NCBI GenBank assembly: GCA_963790875.1
Contig: CAWBQT010000016.1
Span: 620,001 to 684,000 of the forward strand
Direction: 5' to 3'
DNA length: 64,000 nucleotides
DNA from: AP-15 sp963790875
GTDB lineage: Bacteria; Pseudomonadota; Alphaproteobacteria; ATCC43930; CGMCC-115725
In this document: positions 55,698 to 64,000 of the stretch, piece by piece
How the letters are laid out: each line of letters starts with the position of its first letter
Numbering within the stretch: the stretch's first letter is position 1
Position numbers and translations under genes: made by a program
The notes under the pieces: model-generated
What the model saw: only the letters and a program-made list of their open reading frames with translations
Told to the model about the DNA's origin: nothing
The model's database searches: none

Positions 55698-57236
55698 TCA
55701 CGGAGCGTCGCGCAGCTTGAAGCGCTGGATCTTGCCGGTCGCAGTCTTTGGCAACTCGTCGAGAAAGGCGAAAGCGCGCGGGCATTTGAACGGCGCCAGC
55801 CGAGACCGCGCATGCGCGGCGAGGAGGCCGGCGAGGTCGCCCCGATCGGCGAAACCGGCCTTCGCCACGACAAAGGCCTTGGGCTTGACGAGACCGTCGG
55901 CGTCCGGCGCGCCGACTACCGCCGCTTCGAGCACCGCCGGATGCGCGATCAGGGCCGCCTCGACCTCGGCCGGCGACACCCACATGCCGTTCACCTTCAA
56001 CATGTCGTCGCTGCGCCCGCAATAGACGAAACAGCCGTCCTCGTCTTCGTAATATTTGTCGCCGGTCCAGGTCCACGGCCCGCGAAACGTCGTCCGGCTG
56101 CGCTCGCGATTGTTCCAGTAGCCGAGGGCGCCGGTCGGGCCGTCGACGACGAGGTCGCCGATCTCGCTGGGCGGCACCCGTTGCCCGGTCTCGTCGACGA
56201 TCGCGATCGTGTAGCCCGGCACCGGACGTCCGGTCGTGCCGTAACGCACCTCTCCCGGCCGGTTGCTCAAAAAGATGTGCAGCATCTCGGTCGAGCCGAT
56301 GCCGTCGAGAATGTCGAGGCCGGTCCGCTCGAGCCACCGGCGGCCGATCTCTTGCGGCAACGGCTCGCCGGCCGAGACGCAGCGGCGCAGCGCGAGTTCC
56401 TCTGGGCGCGGCAACTCGGCGCCGGCGAGCAGCGCGTTGTAGAGGGTCGGCACGCCATAAAAGATCGTCGGGTGCTGCTCGCGCAGGATGCGGCTGACCG
56501 ATGGCGGGCTCGGCCGCTCGGCCGAGAGGATGCTGGTCGCGCCGACCGCCAGCGGAAAGGTCAGCGCGTTGCCGAGGCCGTAGGCGAAGAACAGTTTCGC
56601 GGCCGAGAACACGACATCGTTCTCGCCGATGCCGAGCACCGGAACGGCGTAGTGCTCCGCCGTCGCGACGAGGCTGTGGTGCCGGTGCACGGTACCCTTC
56701 GGCCGGCCGGTCGAGCCCGAGGAATAGAGCCAGAAGCAGGGCTCGTCCCTATGGGTCGGCGCGGTCTCGGCCGCTTCCGGCATCGCGGCGAGCTGAGCGG
56801 CGAGCCCGCGCTCGCCGCGTCCCGCGCCCGAGACGAGGATTTCCGGCCGCGGCTCCGGCAATGCGGCCAATGCCGCTTCGATGGCCGGCAGAACCGGCGC
56901 CGACACGACGACGATGCGGGCCCGGCTGTCGGCGAGCATGAACGCGAATTCTTCGGCGCCGAGCTGCGTATTGACCGCGACCGGCACGATCCCGCCCTTG
57001 ATCGCGCCGAGAAAGGCCGTCGGAAAGTCGATCCCGTCGTAGAGACACAACAGGATCCGCTGCTCGCGCTCGACGCCCTGCCGGCGCAAGAGATTGGCGA
57101 AGCGGCCGACCCGAAGCGCCAATTCGGTGTAGCTGCAGCGCCCCGTGTCGTCGATGAACGCGGTCTTGGCGCCGCGTCCGGCTACGAGGTTGCGCTCGAC
57201 GAGATCGGCCGCGGCGTTGTAGGTCGGTCCGTCCAT
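55698..57236 (-). CDS. Benzoate-CoA ligase
   Basis: 512 residues from the ATG at 57236, with GGAGGAGAAGG upstream. Adenylate-forming ligase of the benzoate-CoA ligase type (BadA/BclA): YNAAADLVERN start, P-loop YSSGSTGRPKGTVHRH, DGIGSTEMLHIFLSNRPG near the substrate pocket, TGDKYYEDEDGC, and catalytic Lys in LPKTATGKIQRFKLR. It converts benzoate, ATP and CoA to benzoyl-CoA, AMP and pyrophosphate, the entry to the box pathway. Its divergent neighbour boxC supports the assignment. The promoter region between them is only 94 bases. Confidence 0.93.
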   Translation of the reverse strand: MDGPTYNAAADLVERNLVAGRGAKTAFIDDTGRCSYTELALRVGRFANLLRRQGVEREQRILLCLYDGIDFPTAFLGAIKGGIVPVAVNTQLGAEEFAFMLADSRARIVVVSAPVLPAIEAALAALPEPRPEILVSGAGRGERGLAAQLAAMPEAAETAPTHRDEPCFWLYSSGSTGRPKGTVHRHHSLVATAEHYAVPVLGIGENDVVFSAAKLFFAYGLGNALTFPLAVGATSILSAERPSPPSVSRILREQHPTIFYGVPTLYNALLAGAELPRPEELALRRCVSAGEPLPQEIGRRWLERTGLDILDGIGSTEMLHIFLSNRPGEVRYGTTGRPVPGYTIAIVDETGQRVPPSEIGDLVVDGPTGALGYWNNRERSRTTFRGPWTWTGDKYYEDEDGCFVYCGRSDDMLKVNGMWVSPAEVEAALIAHPAVLEAAVVGAPDADGLVKPKAFVVAKAGFADRGDLAGLLAAHARSRLAPFKCPRAFAFLDELPKTATGKIQRFKLRDAP

Positions 57237-57330
57237 CGGCGATCCTTCTCCTCCTCTGTGTCGCGAAAATGACGACATCCGGGCCGCGACGAAAGCCTTT
57301 CGCCGATCTCCGGGCTATGCTGCAACGGCC

Positions 57331-58959
57331 ATGATCACCTTCGACACCGATCCCGCCCGTTACCGCCACTGGCACCTGTCCTTCGACGGACGGGTCGCAA
57401 CCCTCGCGCTCGACGTCGCCGAAGCGGGCGGGCTCGACCCCGGCTACCGGCTGAAGCTCAATTCCTACGATCTCGGCGTCGACATCGAACTGGCCGACGC
57501 GTTGAACCGCATCCGCTTCGAACATCCGGAAGTCGGCGCGGTCGTGCTGACGAGCGCCCGCGAGCGGATCTTTTGCTCCGGCGCCAACATCTACATGCTT
57601 GGCCGGGCGAGCCACGCCGAGAAGGTCAATTTCTGCAAATTCACCAACGAGACGCGCAACGGCATCGAGGATGCGAGCGCCCGTTCGGGATTGAAGTTTC
57701 TCGCCGCGGTCAACGGCGCCTGCGCCGGCGGCGGCTATGAGCTGGCGCTTGCCTGCGACGAGATCGGCCTGGTCGACGACCGGTCGAGCACGGTCAGCCT
57801 GCCCGAGGTGCCGAGCCTCGGCGTGCTGCCCGGGACCGGCGGCCTGACCCGGCTCGTCGACAAGCGCAAGGTGCGGCGCGACCTCGCCGACGTCTTCTGC
57901 ACGACCGCCGAGGGGGTGCGCGCCGAGCGCGCCAAAGCCTGGAACCTCGTCGATTGGACGGCACCGCCGGCGTGCTTCCGCGCCAAAGTGGAGGAACGCG
58001 CCCGGGCGCTGGCCGCCGCCAGCGACCGCCCGGCCGATAGGGCAGGGGTGGCATTGCCGCCGCTCTCACGGCGGATCGATGATGGCGGCTATCGCTATCC
58101 CCGACTCGCGGTCGACCTCGCGCGTGCCGAGCGGGTCGCGACCCTGACCCTATCGGCGCCTGGCGTCGCCGAGGTGCCGGGCGACATAAGCGGCATCCTT
58201 GCAGCGGGCGCCGACTGGTGGCCGGTCGCCGCGGCGCGCGAACTCGACGATGCGCTATTGCTGCTGCGCGCCAACGAGCCGACCGTCGGCACCCTGGTGC
58301 TGAAGACGGCCGGCGACATCGACGCCGTGCTTGCCGGCGACAAGACAATGGCGACAAACCGCGAGCATTGGTTCGTGCGCGAGACGATCGGGCTGTGGCG
58401 CCGGACCTTGCAGCGGCTCGACCTGTCGTCGCGCAGCCTCTTTGCCGTGATCGAGGAGGGCTCGTGCTTCGCCGGCAGCCTCTTCGAACTGGCGCTCGCC
58501 GCCGACCGCAGCTACATGCTGGCCGACGGGCCGCAGATCGCGCTCGGCGCCCTCAACTTCGGCGGCCTCGAAATGGTCCACGGCCGCACCCGGCTGATGA
58601 CCCGGTTCAACGACGACGCTCCCAACCGCTTCAACGACCACCGTTTCACGGCCGGCAAGTTCGCCGCCGCCGCGGCATTGGCGCAGGGTCTCGTGACCTT
58701 CGCCCCGGATGCGCTCGACTGGGACGACGAGATCCGCCTCGCCCTGGAGGAGCGCGCGAGCCTGTCGCCCGACGCGCTCAGCGGCATGGAGGCGAGCCTG
58801 CGCTTTACCGGCCCCGAAACCGCGGCGAGCAAGATCTTCGCCCGGCTCTCGGCCTGGCAGAACTGGATCTTCTCGCGACCGAACGCGACCGGCGAAGCCG
58901 GCGCCTTGAAACTTTACGGCAGCGGCGCCAAGCCGCGCTTCGACTGGGACCGCGCCTAA
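57331..58959 (+). CDS. boxC: Benzoyl-CoA-dihydrodiol lyase (BoxC)
   Basis: 542 residues, the family length. It is a double crotonase-fold enzyme that opens the 2,3-epoxybenzoyl-CoA ring with two waters, giving 3,4-didehydroadipyl-CoA semialdehyde and formate. Landmarks are LNSYDLGVDIELADALNRIRFEHPEV, the oxyanion-hole ERIFCSGANIYML, CAGGGYELALACDEI and a second crotonase half with EEGSCFAGSLFELALAADRSYML. It is divergent from the ligase. Its stop overlaps the P450 stop by 4 bases on the opposite strand. Confidence 0.96.
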   Translation: MITFDTDPARYRHWHLSFDGRVATLALDVAEAGGLDPGYRLKLNSYDLGVDIELADALNRIRFEHPEVGAVVLTSARERIFCSGANIYMLGRASHAEKVNFCKFTNETRNGIEDASARSGLKFLAAVNGACAGGGYELALACDEIGLVDDRSSTVSLPEVPSLGVLPGTGGLTRLVDKRKVRRDLADVFCTTAEGVRAERAKAWNLVDWTAPPACFRAKVEERARALAAASDRPADRAGVALPPLSRRIDDGGYRYPRLAVDLARAERVATLTLSAPGVAEVPGDISGILAAGADWWPVAAARELDDALLLLRANEPTVGTLVLKTAGDIDAVLAGDKTMATNREHWFVRETIGLWRRTLQRLDLSSRSLFAVIEEGSCFAGSLFELALAADRSYMLADGPQIALGALNFGGLEMVHGRTRLMTRFNDDAPNRFNDHRFTAGKFAAAAALAQGLVTFAPDALDWDDEIRLALEERASLSPDALSGMEASLRFTGPETAASKIFARLSAWQNWIFSRPNATGEAGALKLYGSGAKPRFDWDRA

Positions 58960-60341
58960 CGGCCGGTCGCGTCCGACGCGCGCGGTCTCAGCCAAAAGAG
59001 CGGCGGGTATTCGGGCTGGATCGTGACGATGGCGCGAGGCGTGACCGGAACGTCATCGGCGCGTTCTATTCGATAGGCCTTGATCATCGCCGCCAGCACG
59101 AGGGTCGCTTCGGTCAGCGCGAATTGCGCGCCGATGCACACGCGCGGGCCAATGCCGAACGGCAGATAGGCAAAACGATCGGGCGGCGGCCTGCCGGGCA
59201 GAAAGCGCTCTGGGTCGAAGATTTCAGGCTGCGCCCAGAGCCGTCGATGACGGTGCAAAACCCAAGGTGCGATCAGCACCAGCGCGCCGGCCGAGAGCGG
59301 AACGTCGCCGGCGATGTCGGCGGCGATCGCCTGGCGGGCGACGGTAAAGGCCGGCGGATAGAGCCGCATCGCCTCATGCACGACCGCACGGGTGTAGGCG
59401 AGGATCGGCAAAACCTCGGCGGCGTTGTCGGGCCCGAGATCCACGCCGATGACCTCGGCGGCGAGCCGCTCCTGGATTTCGGGCGCGCCGGCGAGCAGGT
59501 AAAGCGACCAGAACAAGGCCACCGCCGTCGTCTCGTGGCCGGCGACGATCATCGTCGCTACCTGGTCGGCGAGCCGGTCCGGCGGGAACACCGCACCGCT
59601 CTCCGGGTCCGTCGCGCTCGCCATCAGATCAAACAAATCGCGCGGCGCCGCGGACGAGCCCTGCGCGCGGCGTGCGGCGATGATCCGATGGACCAAATTG
59701 AGCCAGCGCCGGCGGAAGCGCCAACGCAAGACATCGTGCGGGCTCGGGATCGCCGGCGGCAGCAAGAAATCCAAAATCCTCGGCCGGCCGAGACCGCTCG
59801 TGAAACGGGTGACGAGGTGACGCAACTCGGCGCCGTAGCGCTCCATCTCCAGCGAAAACATCGAAGCGCCGGCAATCTCGAGTGCGAGAAATTGCATCGC
59901 CGCAAGCAAGTCGATCGGGGCCTCGCAAGCCGCCCTGAGCCCTGCAACTGTGGTGCTTGCGGCGCGGGCGACGTGGCGCACCAGGATCGGCACCGTGCGC
60001 GGGGCAAAGGCCGGCGCGAGCGTCCGCCGCTGACGCCTCCAGTCCTCGCCCTTGCTCAAGAGCAGGCCGTTGCCGAGCAACGGCCGCAGCATGCGGATGC
60101 TGGCGGGGGTGCGGCGGTAGTTTCCCGGATTGTCGATCAGGATATGCTGGATCCCGGCCGGCCGGCTCATGACGATCAGCTGGCGGCCGAAGAATCGGCG
60201 GACGACGACATCCTCTTCGAACGCCTGCGCCGGAAACGCGTTGAGGCCATTGTCGCGCATCGACCGCGCGAAACCGCGCCGTGACGGCGCACCAACTTGG
60301 CCGTTCACCGCCGGCGAAGGGACAAGCTGCGTTTCGGTCAT
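58956..60341 (-). CDS. Cytochrome P450
   Basis: 461 residues. Signature parts in order: I-helix MIVAGHETTAVALFW (oxygen binding), K-helix ExxR in HEAMRLYPP, PERF region, and heme loop FGIGPRVCIGAQFALTEATL with the thiolate Cys. No membrane anchor is present at the N-terminus, so it is likely soluble. It hydroxylates a hydrophobic substrate with electrons from a separate ferredoxin system; none is adjacent. It sits between boxC and boxB on the opposite strand. CYP family unknown; FPAQAFEEDVVVRRF and the motif spacing fit CYP4/CYP102-like class B relatives. Confidence 0.93.
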   Translation of the reverse strand: MTETQLVPSPAVNGQVGAPSRRGFARSMRDNGLNAFPAQAFEEDVVVRRFFGRQLIVMSRPAGIQHILIDNPGNYRRTPASIRMLRPLLGNGLLLSKGEDWRRQRRTLAPAFAPRTVPILVRHVARAASTTVAGLRAACEAPIDLLAAMQFLALEIAGASMFSLEMERYGAELRHLVTRFTSGLGRPRILDFLLPPAIPSPHDVLRWRFRRRWLNLVHRIIAARRAQGSSAAPRDLFDLMASATDPESGAVFPPDRLADQVATMIVAGHETTAVALFWSLYLLAGAPEIQERLAAEVIGVDLGPDNAAEVLPILAYTRAVVHEAMRLYPPAFTVARQAIAADIAGDVPLSAGALVLIAPWVLHRHRRLWAQPEIFDPERFLPGRPPPDRFAYLPFGIGPRVCIGAQFALTEATLVLAAMIKAYRIERADDVPVTPRAIVTIQPEYPPLFWLRPRASDATGR

Positions 60342-60464
60342 TTTCGCACCCCGGTGCCGGGCACGCCCGATGCCCGGAAATTGTCACACGGAGATCGTCT
60401 CCGCAGCGACCTTCCGCACGGCCTTCGGCCGCCGCGCAATCGCTCGCCTTCCGCCGCGATGATC

Positions 60465-60845
60465 TCACCCGCGGATGTGCGCGACTACCCGGAAGCGCTC
60501 GCACCACAGCAGCATATCCTCGGCGAACTGGCTCCGGCGACCGAAGTAGTTGCGATGGACCTTACGCCAGGATGCGAGCGTGCGATCGTCTTCGCCCTCA
60601 TCGTAAGCGAAGGCGGCATCCACCTCGTCAAACCGGCGCAAGGTGAGCTCGACAGTCTCCAGCACCGCGCGTGGCCGCCCGGTGCCGTCCAGCATTACCA
60701 TACGCTTGCCGACTTCGGTGGACGGCCCATCACTCGCGGCCCAACAGGTCGCGCGCTTGCGTCCGTCGATAACGAGCGCGGCAAGCTCGTTGGCCAACTC
60801 CGGGCCGTCGCCAAATGCAAAGGTTTCAAGATCACGCCACCCCAT
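60465..60845 (-). CDS. ASCH-domain protein
   Basis: 126 residues from the ATG at 60845 with AGGGGAATG upstream. WRDLETFAFGDGPELANELAALVIDGRKRATCWAA and VLETVELTLRRFDEVDAAFAYDEGEDDRTL are the typical ASCH/PUA-like fold landmarks (PF04266). Members bind RNA or hydrolyse modified cytidines. It follows the P450 gene upstream on the same strand; no link to the box pathway is evident. Confidence 0.9.
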   Translation of the reverse strand: MGWRDLETFAFGDGPELANELAALVIDGRKRATCWAASDGPSTEVGKRMVMLDGTGRPRAVLETVELTLRRFDEVDAAFAYDEGEDDRTLASWRKVHRNYFGRRSQFAEDMLLWCERFRVVAHIRG

Positions 60846-61139
60846 TTTTTCATTCCCCTCGCGCCGAAAACTGTCTCAAAAAACATCTTCGGCAGCGCTT
60901 TATAGCTATCGCCGGCGCGCGAGCCGTGGGAAATTCTTTCTGCCGCCAGAAGAAAGCAACTGCTCAAACCGGCGCTCGTGATCACGACGCCCGCGGAATA
61001 AGCCGTGCCCCGAAGTCCTGGAGGTCGAGCCCGTAGGACCGGGAGTCGGCAACGCGATGTCGTCGTCGTGGCGCATGGTCCCGCTTCGTACCCAATTCGA
61101 ACTCGATGGCCTCGGCGGTTTACCGATCGCGGAACTTTT

Positions 61140-61275
61140 CCGGCTTGCCTGCGTTATTAACCAACAGAGAGCAGCCCGCGCACCCCGTCAGCGAGTGCGC
61201 TGCCGCGGTCCCCCCAACCGCCACGCTGCTCTCGAGGTGAAAGCGCCATGTCCCCCACATGGCGCTTTCTTTTTT
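61140..61275 (+). ncRNA. Candidate small RNA ending at a strong terminator
   Basis: The terminator at 61240 lies far from any plus-strand protein gene: the nearest gene upstream is on the minus strand and starts at 60845. A transcript must therefore start somewhere in 60850-61200. GCGCAC/GTGCGC (61178-61183 with 61195-61200) forms another stem just upstream. I found no conserved RNA family (not SRP, 6S, tmRNA or RNase P by eye), and no convincing promoter. The 5' end given is a guess. Confidence 0.35.
61240..61275 (+). terminator. Canonical Rho-independent terminator
   Basis: AAAGCGCCATGT (61240-61251), a CCCCC loop and ACATGGCGCTTT (61257-61268) form a perfect 12-base stem, then CTTTTTT. 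On the minus strand the tail is only three T, so the working direction is plus. Confidence 0.92.
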
Positions 61276-61437
61276 ACCGGCGATTCTCTCGCGGCGTGGT
61301 CTGCGTGATGGCCGGCGCCTTCGGCGAGATCATGCATGGCACCTGCGATTTGCATCGCGATTGATCGGATGGCGTGGAGCACCATGTTTCAGAACATTAC
61401 AGGAACGTGCTACCCTTCGCCCGCAAGGGAGGCCATC

Positions 61438-61731
61438 ATGTTTTTTTGTTTTCCGCCGGACGCCCGGTGGAACCCCGACCGGAACGCCGTCGAGTTCGGG
61501 ATTGGTGTCGGCGAATATGAAGGCGTGGTGCGTGTCGGCCGGCGCGTGTTCCAGAGCCTGCTCGATCAATCCCCGACGCCAGAACGATGTCTCGAAGCGT
61601 ACCATCTTCACCGGGTCGGGCTGGAACTGATCGCGGAACGGAAGGTTCGTCGCCGGCAGCTGACCGATGATGCCAACATCGAGATCACCGGCCGGGATCT
61701 GGCGGAGCAGGACCCCCAGCCGTCGGCATAA
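61438..61731 (+). CDS. DUF1488-like small protein
   Basis: 97 residues from the ATG at 61438 (AAGGGAGGCC). The sequence FPPDARWNPDRNAVEFGIGVGEYEGVVRVGRRVFQSLL followed by TPERCLEAYHLHRVGLELIAERKVRRRQLTDD resembles DUF1488 proteins of rhizobia, which begin by describing a modified strand-helix domain. Function unknown. It lies 110 bases upstream of boxB on the same strand. Confidence 0.65.
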   Translation: MFFCFPPDARWNPDRNAVEFGIGVGEYEGVVRVGRRVFQSLLDQSPTPERCLEAYHLHRVGLELIAERKVRRRQLTDDANIEITGRDLAEQDPQPSA

Positions 61732-61841
61732 CCCTTCCGCGCCCTTCGCTCTGCGTTCTGTTTCCTTCTCGTGCTCGATTAGCCCATGTTCTAGGCTCGC
61801 AGGGCGCGGCGAAAACCGCGGGCAGCGCGGGAGGAGGCGGC

Positions 61842-63260
61842 ATGGCGATCGATTATCTCGAGCGGATCCCGAACAACGTCGGCCTCGGCGACAACCGCGC
61901 CTTGCAGCGCGCGCTCGAACAGTGGCAGCCGCATTTCCTCGACTGGTGGCGCGAGATGGGGCCGAGCGGCTTTCAGGCGGCCGAAATCTATCTGCGCACC
62001 GCGGTTTCGGTCGACGCCGCCGGCTGGGCGAGCTATGGCCAAGTCAAGATGCCGGATTACCGGTGGGGGATCTTTCTCGCCGATGCTGTCGCCGACCGCC
62101 GCATCGGCTTCGGCGACTGCTGCGGCGAGCCGGTCTGGCAGCAGGTCCCCGGCGAGCATCGTTCGACGTTGCGCCGGCTGATCGTGACGCAGGGCGACAC
62201 CGAGCCGGCCTCGGTCGAACAGCAGCGCCGGCTCGGCCACAGCTGCCCGTCGCTCTACGATCTGCGCAACCTGTTCCAGGTCAATGTCGAGGAAGGCCGC
62301 CACTTGTGGGCGATGGTCTATCTACTGCACGCCTATTTCGGGCGCGACGGCCGCGAGGAGGCCGAGGAATTGCTGGCACGCCATTCAGGCGACCCGGACA
62401 AGCCGCGCATCCTCGGCACCTTCAACGAGCCGATCGAGGATTGGCTCAGCTTTCTGATGTTCACATTCTTCACCGACCGCGACGGCAAGTTCCAGTTGAA
62501 ATGCCTCGCCGAGAGCGGCTTCGACCCGCTGTCGCGGACCTGCGCCTTCATGCTGACTGAGGAAGCGCACCACATGTTCGTCGGCGCCACCGGTATCGCC
62601 CGGGTGATCCGCCGCAGCCTCGAAGTGATGCGCGAACGCGGCACCGACGACCCGACGGCGGTGCGCAACGCCGGCGCAGTCGACCTCCCGACGCTGCAGC
62701 GTTACATCAATCATTGGTTCAGTTCGTCGTTGGATCTGTTTGGTGCCGAGGTCTCGTCGAACGCCGCAAGCTATTTTGCGACCGGCATCAAGGGCAGGCC
62801 CGACGAGCGGCGCTTTGCCGACCACCTGGCCCGCGACGAGACCCTGGCGATCGAGGTGCCGGTCGGAGAGCGCGGCGTCGGCACGCAAGAGGTGCCGCTG
62901 CGCAACGCAATGAACGAGGTCGCGCGCCGTGCCTACATCCATGAATGCGCGAACGCCGTCGAGCGCTGGAACCGGCTGATCGCGACCGCCGGCGCGGCAT
63001 TCCGACTGCGCCTGCCGAGCCCGCGCTTTCACCGCGCGATCGGCGCCTGGGCCGACGTCCGGACGGATCCGGACGGGCGGGTCGGCCTCGCCGCGTCGCC
63101 GGCGCTGCCCGACGAGTGGCTGCCGTCCGCCGCGGACCGTGCCTTTGTCGGCAGCCTGATGCAGCGCGTCGTCGAGCCCGGCCGCATGGCCGGCTGGATC
63201 GCTCCGCCCGAACGCGGCATCAACGATCTGCCGGTCGATTACGACTATGTCCGGTTGTAG
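61842..63260 (+). CDS. boxB: Benzoyl-CoA 2,3-epoxidase subunit BoxB
   Basis: 472 residues, the family length. It is a diiron protein that uses O2, with electrons from the reductase BoxA, to form 2,3-epoxybenzoyl-CoA. The iron ligands expected from the known enzyme appear at Glu121, Glu151, His154 (EGRH), Asp212, Glu241 and His244 (EEAHH), one residue off the published numbering by my reading. GGAGG at 61830-61839 precedes the ATG. boxA is not in the window. A zinc-ribbon gene follows on the other strand. Confidence 0.96.
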   Translation: MAIDYLERIPNNVGLGDNRALQRALEQWQPHFLDWWREMGPSGFQAAEIYLRTAVSVDAAGWASYGQVKMPDYRWGIFLADAVADRRIGFGDCCGEPVWQQVPGEHRSTLRRLIVTQGDTEPASVEQQRRLGHSCPSLYDLRNLFQVNVEEGRHLWAMVYLLHAYFGRDGREEAEELLARHSGDPDKPRILGTFNEPIEDWLSFLMFTFFTDRDGKFQLKCLAESGFDPLSRTCAFMLTEEAHHMFVGATGIARVIRRSLEVMRERGTDDPTAVRNAGAVDLPTLQRYINHWFSSSLDLFGAEVSSNAASYFATGIKGRPDERRFADHLARDETLAIEVPVGERGVGTQEVPLRNAMNEVARRAYIHECANAVERWNRLIATAGAAFRLRLPSPRFHRAIGAWADVRTDPDGRVGLAASPALPDEWLPSAADRAFVGSLMQRVVEPGRMAGWIAPPERGINDLPVDYDYVRL

Positions 63261-63273
63261 GCCGCCGGCGCGC

Positions 63274-63597
63274 TCAGCGGGATAGATAAAGGGCGGCGAG
63301 AACGGCGAGGACGACCAGGAGGACGAAAAGCGGCAAGCCTAGTCTGAGCCAGAGACGGCGGCGCGGCGAGGCCGATGGCGTGACCGACTCCGCCCGAGGC
63401 GGTATTGCGATCGCCGGTTCGAGCCGGGGCGGGTCGAGGATCGCCGCCGGCCCGTCAAATGCGCCTTCGATGGCGGCCGACGGGTAGCGCCAGCTATGGC
63501 CGCAGGCGGCGCAGCGGACGGTGCGTCCGCCGGGTCGCGCCAACGCCGCCGTGTCGACGCGATAGCGTGTTCGGCAAACCGGACAGGTGACGATCAA
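63274..63597 (-). CDS. MJ0042-type zinc-ribbon membrane protein
   Basis: 107 residues from a TTG at 63597, chosen because IVTCPVCRTRYRVD is the standard family start, although no ribosome site is seen. The zinc ribbon uses CPVC and CAAC. A Pro-rich linker and one C-terminal helix (LGLPLFVLLVVLAVLAALYL) follow. Such proteins sit in the inner membrane and are of unknown function; many lie near DnaJ or ftsE-like genes. Confidence 0.85.
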   Translation of the reverse strand: MIVTCPVCRTRYRVDTAALARPGGRTVRCAACGHSWRYPSAAIEGAFDGPAAILDPPRLEPAIAIPPRAESVTPSASPRRRLWLRLGLPLFVLLVVLAVLAALYLSR

Positions 63598-63629
63598 CAG
63601 GGAGGATCGGCCAATAGGGCGGATCGAGC

Positions 63630-64000
63630 TTAGGCCGCGGCCGGCGCCGCACCGCGCCGCGCCAGCGCCCGCAGATGATGGTCGGCGTCGCCGAATATCG
63701 TGTCGATCACCGTCATGCGTTTGAAATAGTGGCCGACCTTGTATTCCATCGTCATGCCGATGCCGCCATGCAGCTGGATCGCCTGCTGGCCGATGAATTT
63801 GCCGGAGCGGCCGATCTGCGCCTTGGCCGCCGATATGGCGTTGCCGCGCTCGGTGCCATCGCTTTCCGCCGCCATCATCGCCGCGAACATCGCCATGCTG
63901 CGCGCCTGCTCGAGCGCCACGAGCATATCGACGGCGCGATGCTGCAACACCTGAAAGCTGCCGATTTCGCGCCCGAACTGACGCCGGGTCTTCAGGTACT
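63630..64000 (-). CDS. Acyl-CoA dehydrogenase, C-terminal part (partial)
   Basis: Only the last ~122 codons are inside; the gene continues past the window end. The visible part is the C-terminal helical bundle: YLKTRRQFGREIGSFQVLQHR, then IGQQAIQLHGGIGMTMEYKVGHYFKR, which includes the strictly conserved QxHGGxGxTxE motif near the FAD. It oxidises an acyl-CoA to the enoyl-CoA with an electron-transfer flavoprotein. It fits the downstream beta-oxidation of the ring-cleavage product, or a separate pathway. Confidence 0.93.
   Translation of the reverse strand, partial: YLKTRRQFGREIGSFQVLQHRAVDMLVALEQARSMAMFAAMMAAESDGTERGNAISAAKAQIGRSGKFIGQQAIQLHGGIGMTMEYKVGHYFKRMTVIDTIFGDADHHLRALARRGAAPAAA

Larger units (their letters stand above)
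60846..61437. other. 592-base gap with candidate small-RNA gene
   Basis: No protein gene is convincing here. The region contains the promoters of the divergent ASCH gene and of the DUF1488-like gene, plus a strong stand-alone terminator at 61240-61275 and a hairpin at 61178-61200 (separate entries). Confidence 0.5.

Noticed and set aside
54724..56337. 537-codon minus-strand frame
   Set aside because: Out-of-frame shadow of the benzoate-CoA ligase and SDR genes.
58218..60284. 688-codon plus-strand frame across boxC and the P450
   Set aside because: Shadow of boxC in another frame and antisense of the P450; no domain.

Overview
This is a high-GC window from an alphaproteobacterium, most likely Rhizobiales/Bradyrhizobiaceae-like. 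The basis is codon use, the LivFGHMJ-type transporter, the small hypotheticals, a CIRCE-controlled groESL, the aerobic box benzoyl-CoA pathway and degenerate CTGAGG-type palindromic repeats. The placement is inference; no rRNA or tRNA gene is present to confirm it. Most of the window is aromatic, alicyclic and fatty-acid-like catabolism with its regulators and transporters, mixed with decaying genes. I see no intact insertion sequence, prophage, CRISPR array or tRNA.

Layout. 1-4.1 kb: end of a serine beta-lactamase-fold gene, a DAO-type FAD oxidoreductase, a luciferase-like monooxygenase and a frameshifted zinc alcohol dehydrogenase. 4.1-5.3 kb: a gene graveyard (palindromic repeats, glycosyltransferase remnant, possible cold-shock remnant). 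5.3-11.2 kb: hybrid histidine kinase, a broken small membrane protein gene, groES-groEL with CIRCE and terminator, DoxX. 11.5-18.6 kb: amidohydrolase, then a branched-chain-amino-acid-type ABC operon with a truncated second binding protein and a permease-ATPase fusion. 18.6-27.2 kb: a PuuB-like oxidase, frameshifted HxlR regulator, GST plus SDR pair, a CoA-transferase pseudogene, a lone MlaC-like protein, a Gly-rich secreted protein and a LysR gene. 27.2-37.6 kb: TetR gene with a palindromic operator, a LysR/SDR divergent pair, an RND efflux pump with its adaptor, and a LysR/Baeyer-Villiger monooxygenase divergent pair. 37.8-45.6 kb: frameshifted LLM monooxygenase, TfoX-N protein, cyclase/TPR pseudogene, a permuted hydrolase-methyltransferase fusion, an acyl-CoA-dehydrogenase-like flavoprotein, a nonsense-interrupted GNAT gene, cupin, AAA_33 ATPase and GFA protein. 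46-54.6 kb: a 1181-residue wHTH-cyclase-ATPase-TPR regulator, a HAF-repeat secreted protein, a methyltransferase, an enolase-superfamily enzyme and a DUF302 protein. 54.8-64 kb: SDR, benzoate-CoA ligase, boxC, P450, ASCH protein, a candidate small RNA with a strong terminator, DUF1488-like protein, boxB, zinc-ribbon membrane protein and a partial acyl-CoA dehydrogenase.

How the genes work together. The ligase, BoxB and BoxC would activate benzoate to benzoyl-CoA, epoxidise the ring and open it; BoxA and BoxD are not in the window. The LivFGHMJ operon would import a carboxylate or amino-acid substrate. The RND pump, BVMO, P450, SDRs, LLM flavoproteins and LysR/TetR genes fit uptake, efflux and oxidation of hydrophobic compounds. 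Several otherwise full-length genes carry one indel or one stop, so the strain is either losing genes here or the assembly has base errors.
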